64,000 nucleotides of DNA from Symsagittifera roscoffensis (GCF_963678635.1 NC_087070.1:18695318-18759317), one strand, 5' to 3'; positions 35,401-37,800 are shown, numbered from the stretch's first letter. Numbers and translations: made by a program. The notes: generated by a model not told the origin, from the letters alone.

Positions 35401-36892
35401 CTGTTCTCCGGCTTCGACCAGAACGCTCAAATTAACTGAATTACATGCAGAAATAGTGAGCTCATGGCTGGGTCTCAGTATCCCCAGACCACGAGGTCAC
35501 TCCTAAAAACAGGGCTACTACTTATTATATTACTATTGTTTTTGTTCAGTAGATAAAAATCATCATCTCCATCGAAGATGGATCAACCCTTTCCCCCCAA
35601 CTCTTAGCACCTCATCCTTGTCAAAACTAATCCAAATATCAACTAAATTCAAGTCAGGACATGACAGGATGCTAAAAGTTCATATGAGTCAATAAAAGTT
35701 TTCCGTCCCGAGACCCTTCCGGATTCTTGAATCCGCTGAATCAAGCCCGTTGATCTTGATTTCTTCCTAATCCGGAAGGCTGGTTTCTTACCCTTCACCG
35801 TTGTTTGCAACGGCCTTGCAACTATTGTAGCAGCACAATAGTTGCAACTCGGAACGTTCTCTGCAATCTGCTGCTGTTTTTCTTCAATTTCGACTTCTTC
35901 AATTTCGATAAAGTTGTTCTCGTCAGCGCAACTAATGTTGTTGTTTTTTCACTCGTTTTTGTTAAAAATGGCCGTTTCAGCATTTCTCAGAAATGTGACG
36001 TCATCATTCGAATTTTTGAAATTTTAAAATACTAGAAAATTCCAGCCTTCACCGTTTGGCTAAACGTTCCAATAACGCCCTTAGTTCTTAAAAACCACCA
36101 ATCCGGAAGGCTCACTGCTAAAATTCCGAATTCTGCAGAGATTGCATTTTGGCCATTCTGGTCGAATGTCACAAAACTAAGTCCATGAACCTACCTTAAA
36201 TGTAAGTTCTAATACACGTAAAAATGAATCATAAGCTTTGACCTACATCAAAACTTGCAGACTTACTGGAATGACAATTTCGGCCGAGTCGAAGCCTATT
36301 AAAACATCCATCTGGTCATAAGCTGAATTGGCACCGCGCAATTTCTTGGTTATTTCTCGGACGAACACACTGAGAGTCTAAAATATATAATTTTACGGAA
36401 TATGTATAAAATTTGAAATCTTCAAGTTAAATTTAGCAAAAAAAAAATACCTGCATAGAATTAATAATTCGTATAGGATTAGTTTCATCCAGAGACTCAA
36501 CACAATGGTAAAATATACAATTGATTGTTTCCTGAAAAACAAACACTGTCAGCTAGAACGATTGAATTAAAATGTGGGACACAACGGCAGTCTCACCTTC
36601 AATTCAAAAATATCATCGGTTGTCATTGCGCTTAGCTTATTCTCCAAATACTGTACATCAACACGCAAGAGAAAGAGCGTGTTCCAGAAATTCTGCGCTC
36701 CCTTTGAAGGATCCAGGCCCTGCGCAAACAAAATTTAAGACACTTGCTCTCGCATGTGTAAAAACCATCATAATTAAATACTTTTGTAAATTAAATACTA
36801 CAGTAAAAAAAAACAGCTCTACTCACTTTAAAAAACTCGTCGTATATTTTGGAGAACATCGAAACTTGTTGTATTGCCTTTGTAGCTACCAT
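1021..36892 (-). CDS. ARMH3: ARMH3 ortholog, 21 coding exons
   Basis: In human, ARMH3 (C10orf76) is a cytosolic helical-repeat protein that binds phosphatidylinositol 4-kinase beta and supports Golgi PI4P; that role is taken from the family. Coding exons on the minus strand, 5' to 3': 36892-36827, 36719-36597, 36531-36451, 36377-36267, 8944-8852, 8715-8551, 8312-8256, 8185-8072, 7937-7891, 7538-7463, 7389-7350, 5600-5338, 4176-4107, 3988-3928, 3846-3755, 2420-2338, 2072-1946, 1865-1790, 1706-1628, 1469-1353, 1119-1021. Every junction is GT-AG, reading phase is kept throughout, and the sum is 2040 nt (679 aa plus stop). Residue order follows human ARMH3 from the IYDEFF region to the C-terminal STLDHS end. 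The DUF1741-type C-terminal half begins around exon 12. Intron 4 is 27.3 kb because of transposon insertions. The gene appears intact. Exon ends are inferred by eye. Confidence 0.95.
2490..2800. repeat. Diverged interspersed repeat, copy 1, with G run
   Basis: This lies in ARMH3 intron 15. It begins near a run of about a dozen G (about 2509-2521). After that come strings such as GGCGAATAAACGCAATTTTCGGCCAA, CTGCGGCGCAGAAAA and GAGCTCAGAAAATC. The same strings appear in the same order, diverged, at 3340-3690. Two copies of one old repeat family are thus present in one intron. Family unknown. Confidence 0.6.
3340..3745. repeat. Diverged interspersed repeat, copy 2, with about 21-G run
   Basis: This is the second copy of the repeat seen at 2490-2800, in the same orientation. 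It starts with an uninterrupted run of about 21 G (about 3358-3378), followed by the GCGCCAAAAAACCGCAATTTTTGGTCAA, CTTGCGGCACAAAA and GAGCTGAGAAAATC segments. The copies share order but differ at many positions, so they are old. Confidence 0.6.
3755..4176 (-). CDS. ARMH3: ARMH3 exons 13-15
   Basis: The exons are 4176-4107 (70 bp), 3988-3928 (61 bp) and 3846-3755 (92 bp). Phases are 0 to 1, 1 to 2 and 2 to 1, and match at each join. Landmarks are [12 protein letters not shown] (human PMRHRKKAADKN), [21 protein letters not shown] (human counterpart [21 protein letters not shown]), and [19 protein letters not shown] (human VVHKLLCYQKKCRVRLHYT). A competing acceptor slightly downstream in exon 14 was rejected because the chosen one restores the aligned DLL start. 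Confidence 0.88.
4270..5250. mobile_element. Fold-back (MITE-like) element with interrupted right arm
   Basis: This lies in ARMH3 intron 12. The left arm 4270-4513 is the imperfect reverse complement of two right-hand pieces, 4617-4752 and about 5131-5250. Matching landmarks are AACTTGAAATTTAAAACGCG at 4273 against GCGTTTTATATTTCAAGTTT ending at 5240; AATATGGTGTAATTTG at 4365 against CAAACTACACCATATT at 5141; and CGAAATTCGGGCCCAAAATTTTAC at 4386 against its complement near 4722-4746. Also GAGCCTCTTATAGAGCCCAAC pairs with GTTGGGCACTATAAGAGGCTC. The right arm is broken by about 380 bp that contains another repeat. No coding capacity is visible, so it was presumably non-autonomous. Confidence 0.7.
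4798..5110. repeat. Dispersed repeat family B, copy 1
   Basis: AT-rich segment with the ordered strings AAAAATAGATA, CTCTTTGAGTTACTAGAACAATTTATG, CAATTTGAGAAAACTGGA, CACTGGGAAA, TGATCTTTACACTTTTGCTGTTC and AAATCATAAGTCAAACTGCGAAAAA. The same order recurs at 5835-6190, and a weaker relative lies at about 6530-6730. It sits inside the broken right arm of the fold-back element, so it probably inserted there. Confidence 0.6.
5338..5600 (-). CDS. ARMH3: ARMH3 exon 12 (start of conserved C-terminal domain)
   Basis: This 263-bp exon enters in phase 1 and leaves in phase 0. It encodes a Gly/Ser-rich stretch and then [20 protein letters not shown] and [20 protein letters not shown]. These are nearly collinear with human [20 protein letters not shown] and [20 protein letters not shown]. 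It is the most conserved exon in the window and the one that first identified the gene. The acceptor is at 5601-5602 and the donor GTGAGC begins at 5337. Confidence 0.95.
5835..6190. repeat. Dispersed repeat family B, copy 2
   Basis: Direct-orientation relative of 4798-5110 in the next intron. It shares AAAAATAGATGG, CTCTTTGAATTTGTAGAACAATTTATG, CAATTTGAGAAAACTGGATAA, CGCTGGGAAATCTGA, GATCTTTACAATTTTGCTGTTC and AAATCACAAGTCAAACCGCGAAAAA. It has a small extra insertion near 6020-6060. Non-coding. Confidence 0.6.
7045..7080. repeat. Perfect 14-bp hairpin
   Basis: GTGGGGGATGATTT (7045-7058) is exactly complementary to AAATCATCCCCCAC (7067-7080), with an 8-nt loop. It lies in ARMH3 intron 11. 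The rest of that intron (5601-7349) shows repeat family B but no coding sequence I can support. Confidence 0.6.
7350..7937 (-). CDS. ARMH3: ARMH3 exons 9-11
   Basis: The exons are 7937-7891 (47 bp), 7538-7463 (76 bp) and 7389-7350 (40 bp). Phases run 0 to 2, 2 to 0, and 0 to 1, and agree at each junction. Landmarks are [12 protein letters not shown], then [19 protein letters not shown] (human NEAILLALYEAVHLNRNFI). A short [13 protein letters not shown] exon follows, standing in for the longer proline- and threonine-rich linker of the human protein. The linker is shorter here, a plausible lineage difference in a disordered loop. Confidence 0.88.
8072..8944 (-). CDS. ARMH3: ARMH3 exons 5-8
   Basis: The exons are 8944-8852 (31 codons), 8715-8551 (55), 8312-8256 (19) and 8185-8072 (38), all phase 0. 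Exon 4 ends in a FDSAEIVIP-like string and exon 5 continues with KLIRCIGKI, the expected next segment. No residues are therefore missing across the 27-kb intron. Landmarks are [28 protein letters not shown] (human YDAVVLLALLVNYRKY), [13 protein letters not shown] (human NPYIVKLSIVDDE) and [10 protein letters not shown] (human SGFFSALTNM). A QQQQ run in exon 8 falls where the human protein has a charged KEEEH stretch. Confidence 0.93.
8945..9925. other. 3' part of ARMH3 intron 4, unassigned
   Basis: AT-rich sequence between exon 5 and the 3' end of the LINE. It may include LINE 3' untranslated sequence. No open frame, RNA gene or repeat boundary could be supported here. Confidence 0.4.
9925..13287 (-). 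mobile_element. Decayed CR1/L2-like LINE, part 3' of the nested Penelope insertion
   Basis: This non-LTR retrotransposon remnant reads on the minus strand within ARMH3 intron 4. In order it shows: a Cys-rich PHD-like finger (about 13280-13130); an ORF1 tail ending at 12812 with a [19 protein letters not shown] string; an endonuclease C-terminal part with [10 protein letters not shown] (about 12130) and [14 protein letters not shown] (about 12010); and reverse transcriptase pieces. The last include [18 protein letters not shown] (about 11110) and [20 protein letters not shown] (about 10690), followed by the usual LINE C-terminal tail down to about 9930. Frames change several times and the catalytic YADD box is not intact, since the position reads as FSGD. 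Clade assignment to CR1/L2/jockey-type is by motif only. Confidence 0.75.
10427..11219 (-). pseudogene. LINE reverse transcriptase fragments (broken)
   Basis: Two open pieces, 11219-10863 and 10762-10427, together cover the fingers and palm of a LINE-type reverse transcriptase. The first has [18 protein letters not shown] and a [11 protein letters not shown] motif. The second has the [20 protein letters not shown] turn. The intervening 100 bp and the catalytic aspartates are corrupted, so the copy cannot encode an active enzyme. Confidence 0.75.
13288..14452 (+). mobile_element. Penelope-like element, 5'-truncated, nested in the LINE
   Basis: This insertion carries the C-terminal half of a Penelope-type reverse transcriptase and a GIY-YIG endonuclease. 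It is bracketed by a near-perfect 13-bp duplication, AACTATAGGATAG at 13275-13287 and AACGATAGGATAG at 14453-14465. The interrupted LINE reads on across it. This fits target-primed insertion with 5' truncation. About 220 bp of 3' untranslated sequence follows the coding part. Confidence 0.85.
13297..14228 (+). pseudogene. Penelope-like RT C terminus plus GIY-YIG endonuclease, one frameshift
   Basis: The reading starts inside the reverse transcriptase palm with [12 protein letters not shown] (catalytic YVDD) and continues through the thumb. Near 13670 one base appears to be missing, so the frame passes from the piece ending at 13797 to the piece spanning about 13670-14228. The second piece contains [15 protein letters not shown], a Cys pair followed by the YVG box of a GIY-YIG nuclease. 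It ends with a conserved LLTLEALHI and SRELTVKV tail. Penelope-like enzymes combine these two domains to nick the target and prime synthesis. The N-terminal RT half is absent. Only one frameshift suggests a fairly young copy. Confidence 0.85.
14466..15492 (-). other. LINE ORF1 remainder and unassigned intron sequence
   Basis: Immediately beyond the Penelope insertion the minus strand continues the LINE finger region ([12 protein letters not shown]). Further upstream (about 14890-14640) there is a plausible coding stretch on the minus strand with [17 protein letters not shown] and [16 protein letters not shown], which I cannot assign. From about 15130 to 15492 I see only AT-rich DNA. It includes a doubled GTACTTCGGCA string at about 15356-15386. 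Confidence 0.4.
15493..16421 (-). repeat. 3' LTR of the giant retrotransposon
   Basis: 929 bp, almost identical to 35243-36173. On the minus strand it runs from TGTGACATTCG to CGAATGTTACA, giving the canonical TG...CA ends inside an 11-bp imperfect inverted repeat. It contains three copies of the CCGGAAGG/CCTTCCGG motif (near 15965, 16021 and 16351) that also recurs in the leader. It also contains a 13-bp perfect hairpin at 16066-16096. Confidence 0.95.
16066..16096. repeat. 13-bp perfect hairpin in the 3' LTR
   Basis: TTGCAACTATTGT (16066-16078) and ACAATAGTTGCAA (16084-16096) are exact reverse complements separated by five bases. The same hairpin is kept in the 5' LTR at 35816-35846. It could be an RNA stem near the transcript ends or a binding site; the function is unknown. 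Confidence 0.7.
16422..17139 (-). promoter_or_regulatory. 3' untranslated part and polypurine-tract position
   Basis: Non-coding stretch between ORF5 and the 3' LTR. On the minus strand the last bases before the LTR read GTCCGGGGAGTA, the only purine-rich tract at the place where plus-strand priming is expected. GTCCGGGGAG (16424-16433) occurs four more times inside the element. A hairpin with arms GCAGGAC/GTCCTGC lies near 16698-16724. Confidence 0.6.
17140..20028 (-). CDS. ORF5 of the retrotransposon, unknown 962-residue protein
   Basis: I do not recognise this protein. It is a single uninterrupted frame from the ATG at 20028 that overlaps the stop of ORF4 by the four bases ATGA. The sequence is helix-rich and charged, with no obvious signal peptide. 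The only strongly hydrophobic segment is a short one around [16 protein letters not shown] near residue 780. The C-terminal 50 residues are very basic and end in [11 protein letters not shown], which could act in nuclear import or nucleic-acid binding. Its position 3' of pol is where other elements carry env, but the features of an envelope protein are missing. Survival of 962 codons open in a young element suggests it is under selection. Confidence 0.85.
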   Translation of the reverse strand: MRDFKPSPMNHGKGSVAGQLTPVEYNRLTVSETVSIDEPTGGYMEMLEYRNSARGYVMALEEEKAMEGYLETMLQGTTLKQKAYGTLASFDVQAETIEQLVSLPWKAVVLRYFEEEMRTTPRIHALVAVPYVRTELQLRLAWCMMGLTREEYDSEERKRSKEEKVFLMTNLRDLIVQEGAAVACAKRRDALCFIRFLIEQISVPALNTCVKMLREGDERTKALFLLALLDMQQSKPMRVNMKEPEELEPMKKIDEIRRFSNKELRLTKESMGALPKSSEYCGPIKKKSYSYVSGILGIAYNPFLSEDIRDCFFDYEQAVLLRFWTSRIVTIKSVNNSQAKLGLVLEEEVTAPSVPKSDKRVEFGLGFSDELLRTSLMAVWELMRPSWCPSPDADSILRATQDIQRELNADCNLRDLNIIYNVMITASKSNGEDKVELPGWGPEDWVKPGSCLAEVCGLEGHVCGSLDCVKTLEKQHKQLTVLFGNVVMKARTETELIADCHGGTDVNLVTALGFYSMFGSLESLLNLEQKHEMVTAISVEVFPGVLQTEQKYLGKWREAIETEMNIRHSETYCRPSGARYLVGSTLAPMCKSRYPVHFVAVDVKSTRTIVDQAFSVPKCVGLARMSEKSYELLCKMFSAIPERTKEELESILGKKFMGYVSGNFSDFEKQKQGGSNVTDNNAVDENDEIHRVMMEVEPLLEASGKRNWRSIMLTHDEFPCHCLLQTWWYPKRSNLMLIWDSGELLSMGLPDSSQPVTIVIVGVMMAIRWLEAHVRENNRQEAPTREQLRKLDCLKDLDLFETMCKVLNIPMEVKKIWARKRLMPWFRANMTAWLYEYAKKHMSKHGRVYSEYQLDIGAGAFKRAFVTHRNAVTTAVKRISRTSERSGNEKAEMLKEDLERNVTLCLHNSFCRNRESNGVSVTGGGNGALTNGRENKRQQERKLEEFRSFRTSKRRKKKRTKE
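20025..22328 (-). CDS. ORF4 of the retrotransposon with SGNH/GDSL hydrolase domain
   Basis: 767 residues from an ATG at 22328. Roughly residues 165-215 look like a coiled coil ([18 protein letters not shown]). An SGNH hydrolase core follows from about 400 to 560. Block I is [12 protein letters not shown] with the nucleophile Ser near 408, block II is the Gly in AFGGATI, block III is ILVGTNDIS near 457, and block V is TTDGIHF near 555 with Asp and His. All four catalytic blocks are intact, so an active esterase is plausible. Related esterase domains are known in ORF1 of CR1/L2 LINEs. Finding one as an accessory ORF 3' of integrase in an LTR element is unusual to my knowledge. The tail is Arg/Ser-rich. 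Expression probably needs a spliced or reinitiated message. Confidence 0.9.
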   Translation of the reverse strand: MDNFNLDELMDLAEAYVGPMVDAIYRRLIERDFALEDPEVVMLLTALINILGHDNRGDRPTEVLLMAAYGERGVLDRPNMRVMRWRNGALSGSDLANEPGLGSSRTYQPGEMPMPSKPKPGLTRMHREMNSEATSSGSPLRAAVPPKRAKVTQKVQTNQTIQDLDEMNDQLRSTKKELDDITKTMLAMEEDRDMWRKLFEDCNKKQGQEIEHLRQEYKERSEQAALTTAIEKVIPARDIPRGQSPMELLTPREMSQTTETRLPAETNRVTIPDPSDTLGDPVVEQTVRKLIETAGRLVANKNAPGSGVTAPYGTIDDTGRVQLSQTVIRQGMSNVTPLMGNSRIPERKVRKMPAKKVSRVIDVQKNNQLKYNFTGVPETDPRACFNRATWSPAVNLQQPSLGTSHLILGDSLVRVLSNLRTSWVTTVMAFGGATIAQLYRMVELMNPGKIPNVMILVGTNDISRGSDEQEALWESMMVCLFTTLWQKFSCAVLTVCTVPINARSLTASGRRHNERVMRWNNILRNLANRNAGRMILMDIEHELRAMVQARLTTDGIHFTNYRQQSSSEPGRRTDVQDRLGEAPMRRTIHPRRRIGPVNQPIEEVAGTSRSETRSETTSTSREERPSRGSLMWSRSIPSPWHIYKDELMKLDPQRVSFIEDARRMLNGATLSVSRLYSITGVDWLIAASINFSSTTALRFADLEGLPSSNTMGPVNARPLQDVRLNHDERNREERPGRFLTARAPIGQHVKIFRQLTTPPGHVKERVK
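22329..22977 (-). other. Spacer between ORF3 and ORF4
   Basis: About 650 bp without open frames of note, including an ATAACATAACATAACACACA run on the plus strand near 22640. A splice acceptor or an internal start for a subgenomic ORF4-ORF5 message would be expected here, but I cannot identify one with confidence. Confidence 0.4.
22978..24099 (-). CDS. ORF3: C-terminal extension of the integrase frame
   Basis: This frame continues the integrase ORF directly beyond a TGA at 24102-24100. The residues just after the stop ([15 protein letters not shown]) are of the kind that follow the GPF module in gypsy integrases, so the two belong together. The first ATG is at 24033, giving 351 residues. The protein is acidic at first, then has a [15 protein letters not shown] motif like the tail of many invertebrate gypsy polyproteins. 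A globular-looking C-terminal third (about 250-351) follows. Either the TGA is a disabling mutation in this copy, or the extension is made by read-through or from its own ATG. Confidence 0.75.
   Translation of the reverse strand, partial: AAHYENIKPHNPSTEDWCIPADMEEGDYLMMDPACEVNEEGTREKNDGNEVVEEGTDTPLDLDPNEQIEADDETLPYAEEDWQDSEQTEVPKNMEPDLPFTMQTRQKDGTRPRKKYNPYGDDFVVDRIDLKKIVEEVVGLEEITVSQDIDIVDDHNDEWVDDWSKPEVEFDDEQQQSNEQDLTNLRVLEWLNEMTSDPKKTSVTIQDVDRESAKYIKTERDDPSWAAQEGQLLIPASNLDLIPGMRSTGTPMDIFVRGVGVGLTHTENLIIKKLRVARETGDLEAETGEEPKKPDIGRVVESYFNLPNEYSSNIILTDSDFILTNRTGAIAITADMSFRTALAADFKREYKNVEFLWKQRPGIGGVAALPPAV
24100..26529 (-). CDS. ORF2: integrase
   Basis: The frame is open from 26529 and overlaps the end of ORF1 by 55 nt in the -1 frame. 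It has no good ATG near its start, so translation by -1 frameshifting or a spliced message is likely. An N-terminal linker of about 450 residues contains three LSGE/WSGE strings. An HHCC zinc region follows ([12 protein letters not shown], then ACLSCQQ). The DDE core shows QIDH, SDNGTA and VERQNR with the three catalytic acids intact. The C-terminal GPF module reads [11 protein letters not shown]. The protein catalyses strand transfer of the cDNA. The frame ends at TGA 24102-24100, after which the same frame continues as ORF3. Confidence 0.9.
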   Translation of the reverse strand, partial: KIGAEAGQSGGSKGGIPLTRWLDKSGHPIPGHPELPVEKAAEIKILSREDPVPLDLLLRSNLVQQELSRMNINSLSFLDKTVQVTPQVMRMLGGLLEREVTRDNPEWTAAVASLTVREKVKIMPSRRQHEENERDCRTIVQQLVSSIPQEILTSTSYGQKEQESGKQKKTVTFVDRDKEGEVVEQNLLQDYLSGEKDKEKNQRSQDQHPGQVNWSGESEIDEKIPDEKQDLENKVLSGEFRWMRRKYRHDLEERAVSSTTPSTDDESRNSGMDTYSDRNSTSGSELSELAIHTLLVETRAKDLDREVYQDPDSDRYLIPSERVFDNAADDLETIAVSKRSISLLPQKEVVRTDLQPFQQETRPLAKIWCVKMEEDTHQPNELNSQMRVVKTYFKARYRLSDLLRAQRNDRMTSNLKRWIENGAPDKGDLEEDSYRILRQYFMQKEGRLYLNKDGIVACRRREEDKVLYKYNAIVLPQLYQTELLFRSHDQMGHQGIDKVYQRILKRFEWPGMKKACEKWVTACLSCQQVKDPRKLRFPLQSIESSEFNEVVQIDHQKICMTDSGYNQVLVMIDHFTKYAEAVPCITASAEETCDHLINTWIARHGCPMTFQSDNGTAFVGELTKELMRRSQVAQAHSTTYHPQTNGLVERQNRTLVSMLRVYCSRYMTDWDRYLPQVMGAYNSTQHSTTGVSPHMMLTGHEKSLPLTFFYPEYEGKKTSPQVYVRDVIRRQQELNDLCRRNTQQAQARQKKRFDKKAAGAKAYSVGDYVWVFQNVIPPKGTKKLLKKWRGPFMITEVHQEGRFYRLSTG
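26475..32048 (-). CDS. ORF1: Gag, protease, reverse transcriptase, RNase H polyprotein
   Basis: About 1857 residues from the first ATG at 32048; an upstream in-frame GTG at 32072 is not needed. Approximate residue positions: Ser/Thr-rich N terminus 1-220; coiled coil 220-350; Gag capsid-like domain 515-655. Two CCHC zinc knuckles follow, near 721 ([14 protein letters not shown]) and 773 ([14 protein letters not shown]). The aspartic protease is near 1080 ([13 protein letters not shown]). The reverse transcriptase spans about 1450-1640, with [14 protein letters not shown] and the catalytic YVDD near 1566. RNase H starts near 1716 (VLDTDASV). Gag and Pol share one frame here. All catalytic motifs are intact. 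Confidence 0.93.
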   Translation of the reverse strand: MNDNQEVNGLEGRGRRLASESTPVEQGHDFATSTGTLDREEMSELSDISTEVATTRRSPTDNTMMASGTGKQTTSSSFSERMKNTLGNFFPFSMGGGAGNDGESQEDEEEQGDFGSQVSLNSSIQESEAHVGRETGTMDKFGVVTTISKEANTPGQSKDFAIRVSSEPQPGENKTRGLGNALIDPETNKEGMLKQRVKARISTSTKLPGTDRVTPPLVTPLVDNGAVLEEALNNIVDSLGEQNEQMSIRMSELERAVHIERESLREEINRNRQVDRSEKRLKERTDEHMTRNLSRMTREAEQRELRLRADMEKLRIQQEQSLGTLDTKIDAMMERRTQAIMDRLDGLLSSKSGPKEGEPNSGGPSREPRVNFNEHQKRKTYGSTRGRGSSSGYATRDNGAWGPNNRASSTGKRQTSNERPTQGTHATGRSDSGNRGHASPRRSHVGQAGSAHGDSDCRDAPHTEPSTRCEDTQTGHSRDATAMATAFEPLNRSLETFLTRLSKTNERSEKSRIVFKKPRCYKDESDGCIDTWIEVMKLHFEEEDLSERQECSALTSNLEGTALNCVMAKKQYQRDTAEKIFEILLNRFGSGVQGHQAMMRFEKRRQRENETIDKFLDDLEMLRRRSQPDESNRRMNLAVASKFIDGVKNDELRTMLATHYTPLSTNAPTPEELRLKSKEYLLLKPPSRSGYYKNNYGNFNNGPANQGNNWYKPRDDMDKRRSCANCSSKDHHVSACPAYKQGMKAIGFSLEDEDASELDHEDFMRGVIAKFGPRCFFCNLKGHFKSDCPQFWDAVADIKHPRHEEALSGVKASKARLLSEAEARRKDKPQELVAKKMQAVTEEAREPEPATAADDFKIDYRAAARDAINRVQQELVTKEIEQKVKLELENEKLQEQLNAFEATEVEEAKAPSSLSMKLNVISGQMFGMAPQGSKIQSIISVAGHQVIRNLSELSEFTLMHLDTYADYLRQMEPRTESRAVRALLTTGGPRMKKLHGRYLEVYGPYQVMLNVDGISIYTRTYVTTDDDQIGQIYLGEEELKVRRIGHHAMMEQDAVHIGFEADVTAHLLDTNGTKIGVTGLLDTGAVVSVMPIKTWERMGFTREDLIPTNLRLAAANRGAIYVAGRTPITVLHMGGRDLWMSFLVVENLDDADQFILGRDFVRNFDVMIDLNNGLIRIRNPDRKYVKRPINRIITDENKVPVFLDRKVKLQPGQAVVAIFRMRNLNSLSDSKQVCLVPNPNSQSSVILGRSFSITRNGLCVSVFLNTLDTTVSIQRGKKLGYALPMRTDYEETQNLKKHDVKDCPYHANKDKFLKRINELKSIHKLFSMKSETDDGLSSCSNFPERPSSYELESDKPVLPEIEHLKGKICEGDFEKLRDLLDRNAEVFSKHKADIGCCNFVEHEIELEEGAVPHREGARRMTPHKSEACRAEIEMLLEYDMIEPSKSPWACGVVMAKKKGGQLRFCCDFRYLNAVTIKDAYPIPRIDESLSKLGDAKFFTTLDLGSAFWQVPLRKKDREKTGFACELGLYQWKRMPFGFCNATATFQRLMAQALTGVTKKYGNLLMCYVDDVVIATPTLEDHIDRLDEVFGCMKRAGLKCKPSKCEILRDSIKYLGRMVDRHGVRPDPEAVEAVMTWKAPRTDTQLMSFLGFANYYREFIKGYADKVYPMQKLMRNKGKKFEWNDEAQVAFENIKRELCEAPVLGMPTEKGMYVLDTDASVVAISGILHQEQEWNGRTVLRPIAYGSKVLSDTEMKYGAPKAEMFAVVTFVEKYRAYLGSAPFKLRVDNRALSWLKTYSMDQSYIGRWIVRLDGYHMIIEHRMRDKHQNADSLSKKTEFYERLEQKQANQAEVKEGFP
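32049..35242 (-). promoter_or_regulatory. Long 5' leader with a dispersed CCGGA motif array
   Basis: About 3.2 kb of non-coding leader between the 5' LTR and Gag, unusually long. Between about 33050 and 34690 the plus strand repeats GACCCCTCCGGATT with small variations (starts near 33048, 33074, 33099, 33115, 33140, 33156, 33181, 33222, 33290, 33364, 33590, 33931, 34408 and 34669). Relatives ending in CCGGAAGGC occur near 33991 and 35080. A second motif, ACGGTGAAGGGT, appears near 33411 and 34470 and in inverted form in the LTRs. These could be protein-binding, packaging or RNA-structure elements. No long ORF is present. Confidence 0.7.
35216..35230 (-). promoter_or_regulatory. Candidate primer binding site
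   Basis: Reading away from the 5' LTR on the minus strand, the first TGG-starting stretch is TGGCGCTCCTGGGTG, 12 nt from the LTR edge. A tRNA 3' end of the form ...AGGAGCGCCA would pair with it. The spacing is larger than usual and the exact tRNA cannot be named, so this is tentative. Confidence 0.4.
35243..36173 (-). repeat. 5' LTR of the giant retrotransposon
   Basis: 931 bp. Compared with the 3' LTR I see two substitutions (36038 A versus T, 36066 G versus A) and one extra AG (near 36139). Promoter and transcript start should lie here. Its outer edge is 93 nt from the exon-4 donor of ARMH3, transcribed in the same direction. Confidence 0.95.
36267..36892 (-). CDS. ARMH3: ARMH3 exons 1-4 (N-terminal 127 residues)
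   Basis: The exons are 36892-36827 (22 codons), 36719-36597 (41), 36531-36451 (27) and 36377-36267 (37), all phase 0. Visible landmarks are IYDEFF, then LDPSKG followed by [14 protein letters not shown], then [18 protein letters not shown], and LIGFDSAEI. Each has a clear counterpart at the same place in human ARMH3 (MYDEIF, EDPSK, FLMKVNLEYLEGKL, INCLFQHC, HPIRVVNALQ, LMGFDKAEL). I chose the ATG at 36892. It lies 8 nt inside an exon whose upstream edge (36901-36902) looks like a splice acceptor after a T tract, so a 5' untranslated exon probably lies further upstream. I found no upstream coding exon. Confidence 0.92.
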
Positions 36893-37800
36893 GATTATTT
36901 CTAAAAAAGACATCGCAAACATTAAACCTAAAAGTCATCAGTTTTTCCTTGAATAGAAAACGACAGAAACGCGTTTCAAACTACAGAAGCCAAGCTATAA
37001 TGAAATTGCATTTCATTTCACAACCAATTTAATTTTCTAGTGAACAGCCGGTTATTTTAATGCTTTATTTTTAATTTCTTCTTTTGATCGCCAACATGTT
37101 TGACCTCGAAACTAACGAAATTTTAACGACGAACTGAAATTGAGATTTATAAAAACGCAATGGAAGACATTATTTCTTTCAAGAAAATTATCGATAACCT
37201 ATTGACGTCAACCAAAGAAGGAGAAAAAGGTTAAAATATTGTCGATCTGCAAAAATTTAAGAAGACGGGTAATTTGAAAATTTAAGAAAACGAAGTCGAA
37301 AGTAAAAGAGAATGGAAGACAACGTAACAAATACCAGAAAAATATCACTTAAACCCACCAGACAAAGCCAATGAAAGCAACCAAGAATTAATTGACCAAA
37401 ATCAAGAATAATTCGAACCAAGAAAACACCTATTTTAACCAAGAGAGGGAGAATACTGCGGATTATGGCGGAGGGACTCAATCGTCAACTGAATAAATAA
37501 AGAGCAAACTTCAGAAAATGTATTAGCGGTAAGATTTGGGGGCCACGAAATTTCTGGACTGGTGAAACGGTTGAAAAACAGCAAACCTCGCAATTTTAAA
37601 AACGTAACTTTTTTGAGTGGAACTTGTGTGAATTTACGCCATGTATTTGTATACTTAATTATAATTAAGTGTTTTTCAAACAAATTCGATGCAAATAAAT
37701 CTTAGAGTAGGTTAGAGGAACTAATTTATGAATTAAATCACAAATTTACATCCCAAACAATCTCAATCTTCACAGTAACTCCTCTAGGTTCTTTTAGAAG
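36893..37800. other. Upstream flank of ARMH3, presumed promoter and 5' UTR region
   Basis: AT-rich. A probable 3' splice site at 36901-36902 precedes the ARMH3 start codon, so a 5' non-coding exon is expected upstream. I could not locate its donor. A short plus-strand frame starting ATGGAAGACATT at about 37160 stops after about 24 codons and has no recognisable homology. Confidence 0.4.

Larger units (their letters stand above)
15493..36173 (-). mobile_element. Giant Ty3/gypsy-type LTR retrotransposon (about 20.7 kb)
   Basis: The element is bounded by near-identical LTRs (15493-16421 and 35243-36173) and oriented on the minus strand. Order from the 5' LTR: about 3.2-kb leader, ORF1 (Gag, protease, RT, RNase H), ORF2 (integrase, in the -1 frame), ORF3 (in frame with ORF2 beyond a TGA), ORF4 (SGNH hydrolase domain), ORF5 (unknown), then a polypurine-like tract and 3' LTR. 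RNase H before integrase and a GPF-type integrase tail place it in Ty3/gypsy. It sits in ARMH3 intron 4 in the sense orientation. Flanks are A-rich (AAAA on one side, AAAC on the other), so the target duplication cannot be fixed. No env with signal peptide or membrane anchor was found. Confidence 0.93.

Noticed and set aside
15485-36180. A defined target-site duplication for the LTR element
   Set aside because: Both flanks are A-rich (AAAA and AAAC), so length and identity of the duplication cannot be told from chance.
37160-37236. ATGGAAGACATT frame as a first exon of a divergent gene
   Set aside because: It stops after about 24 codons, with no convincing donor site and no recognisable family.
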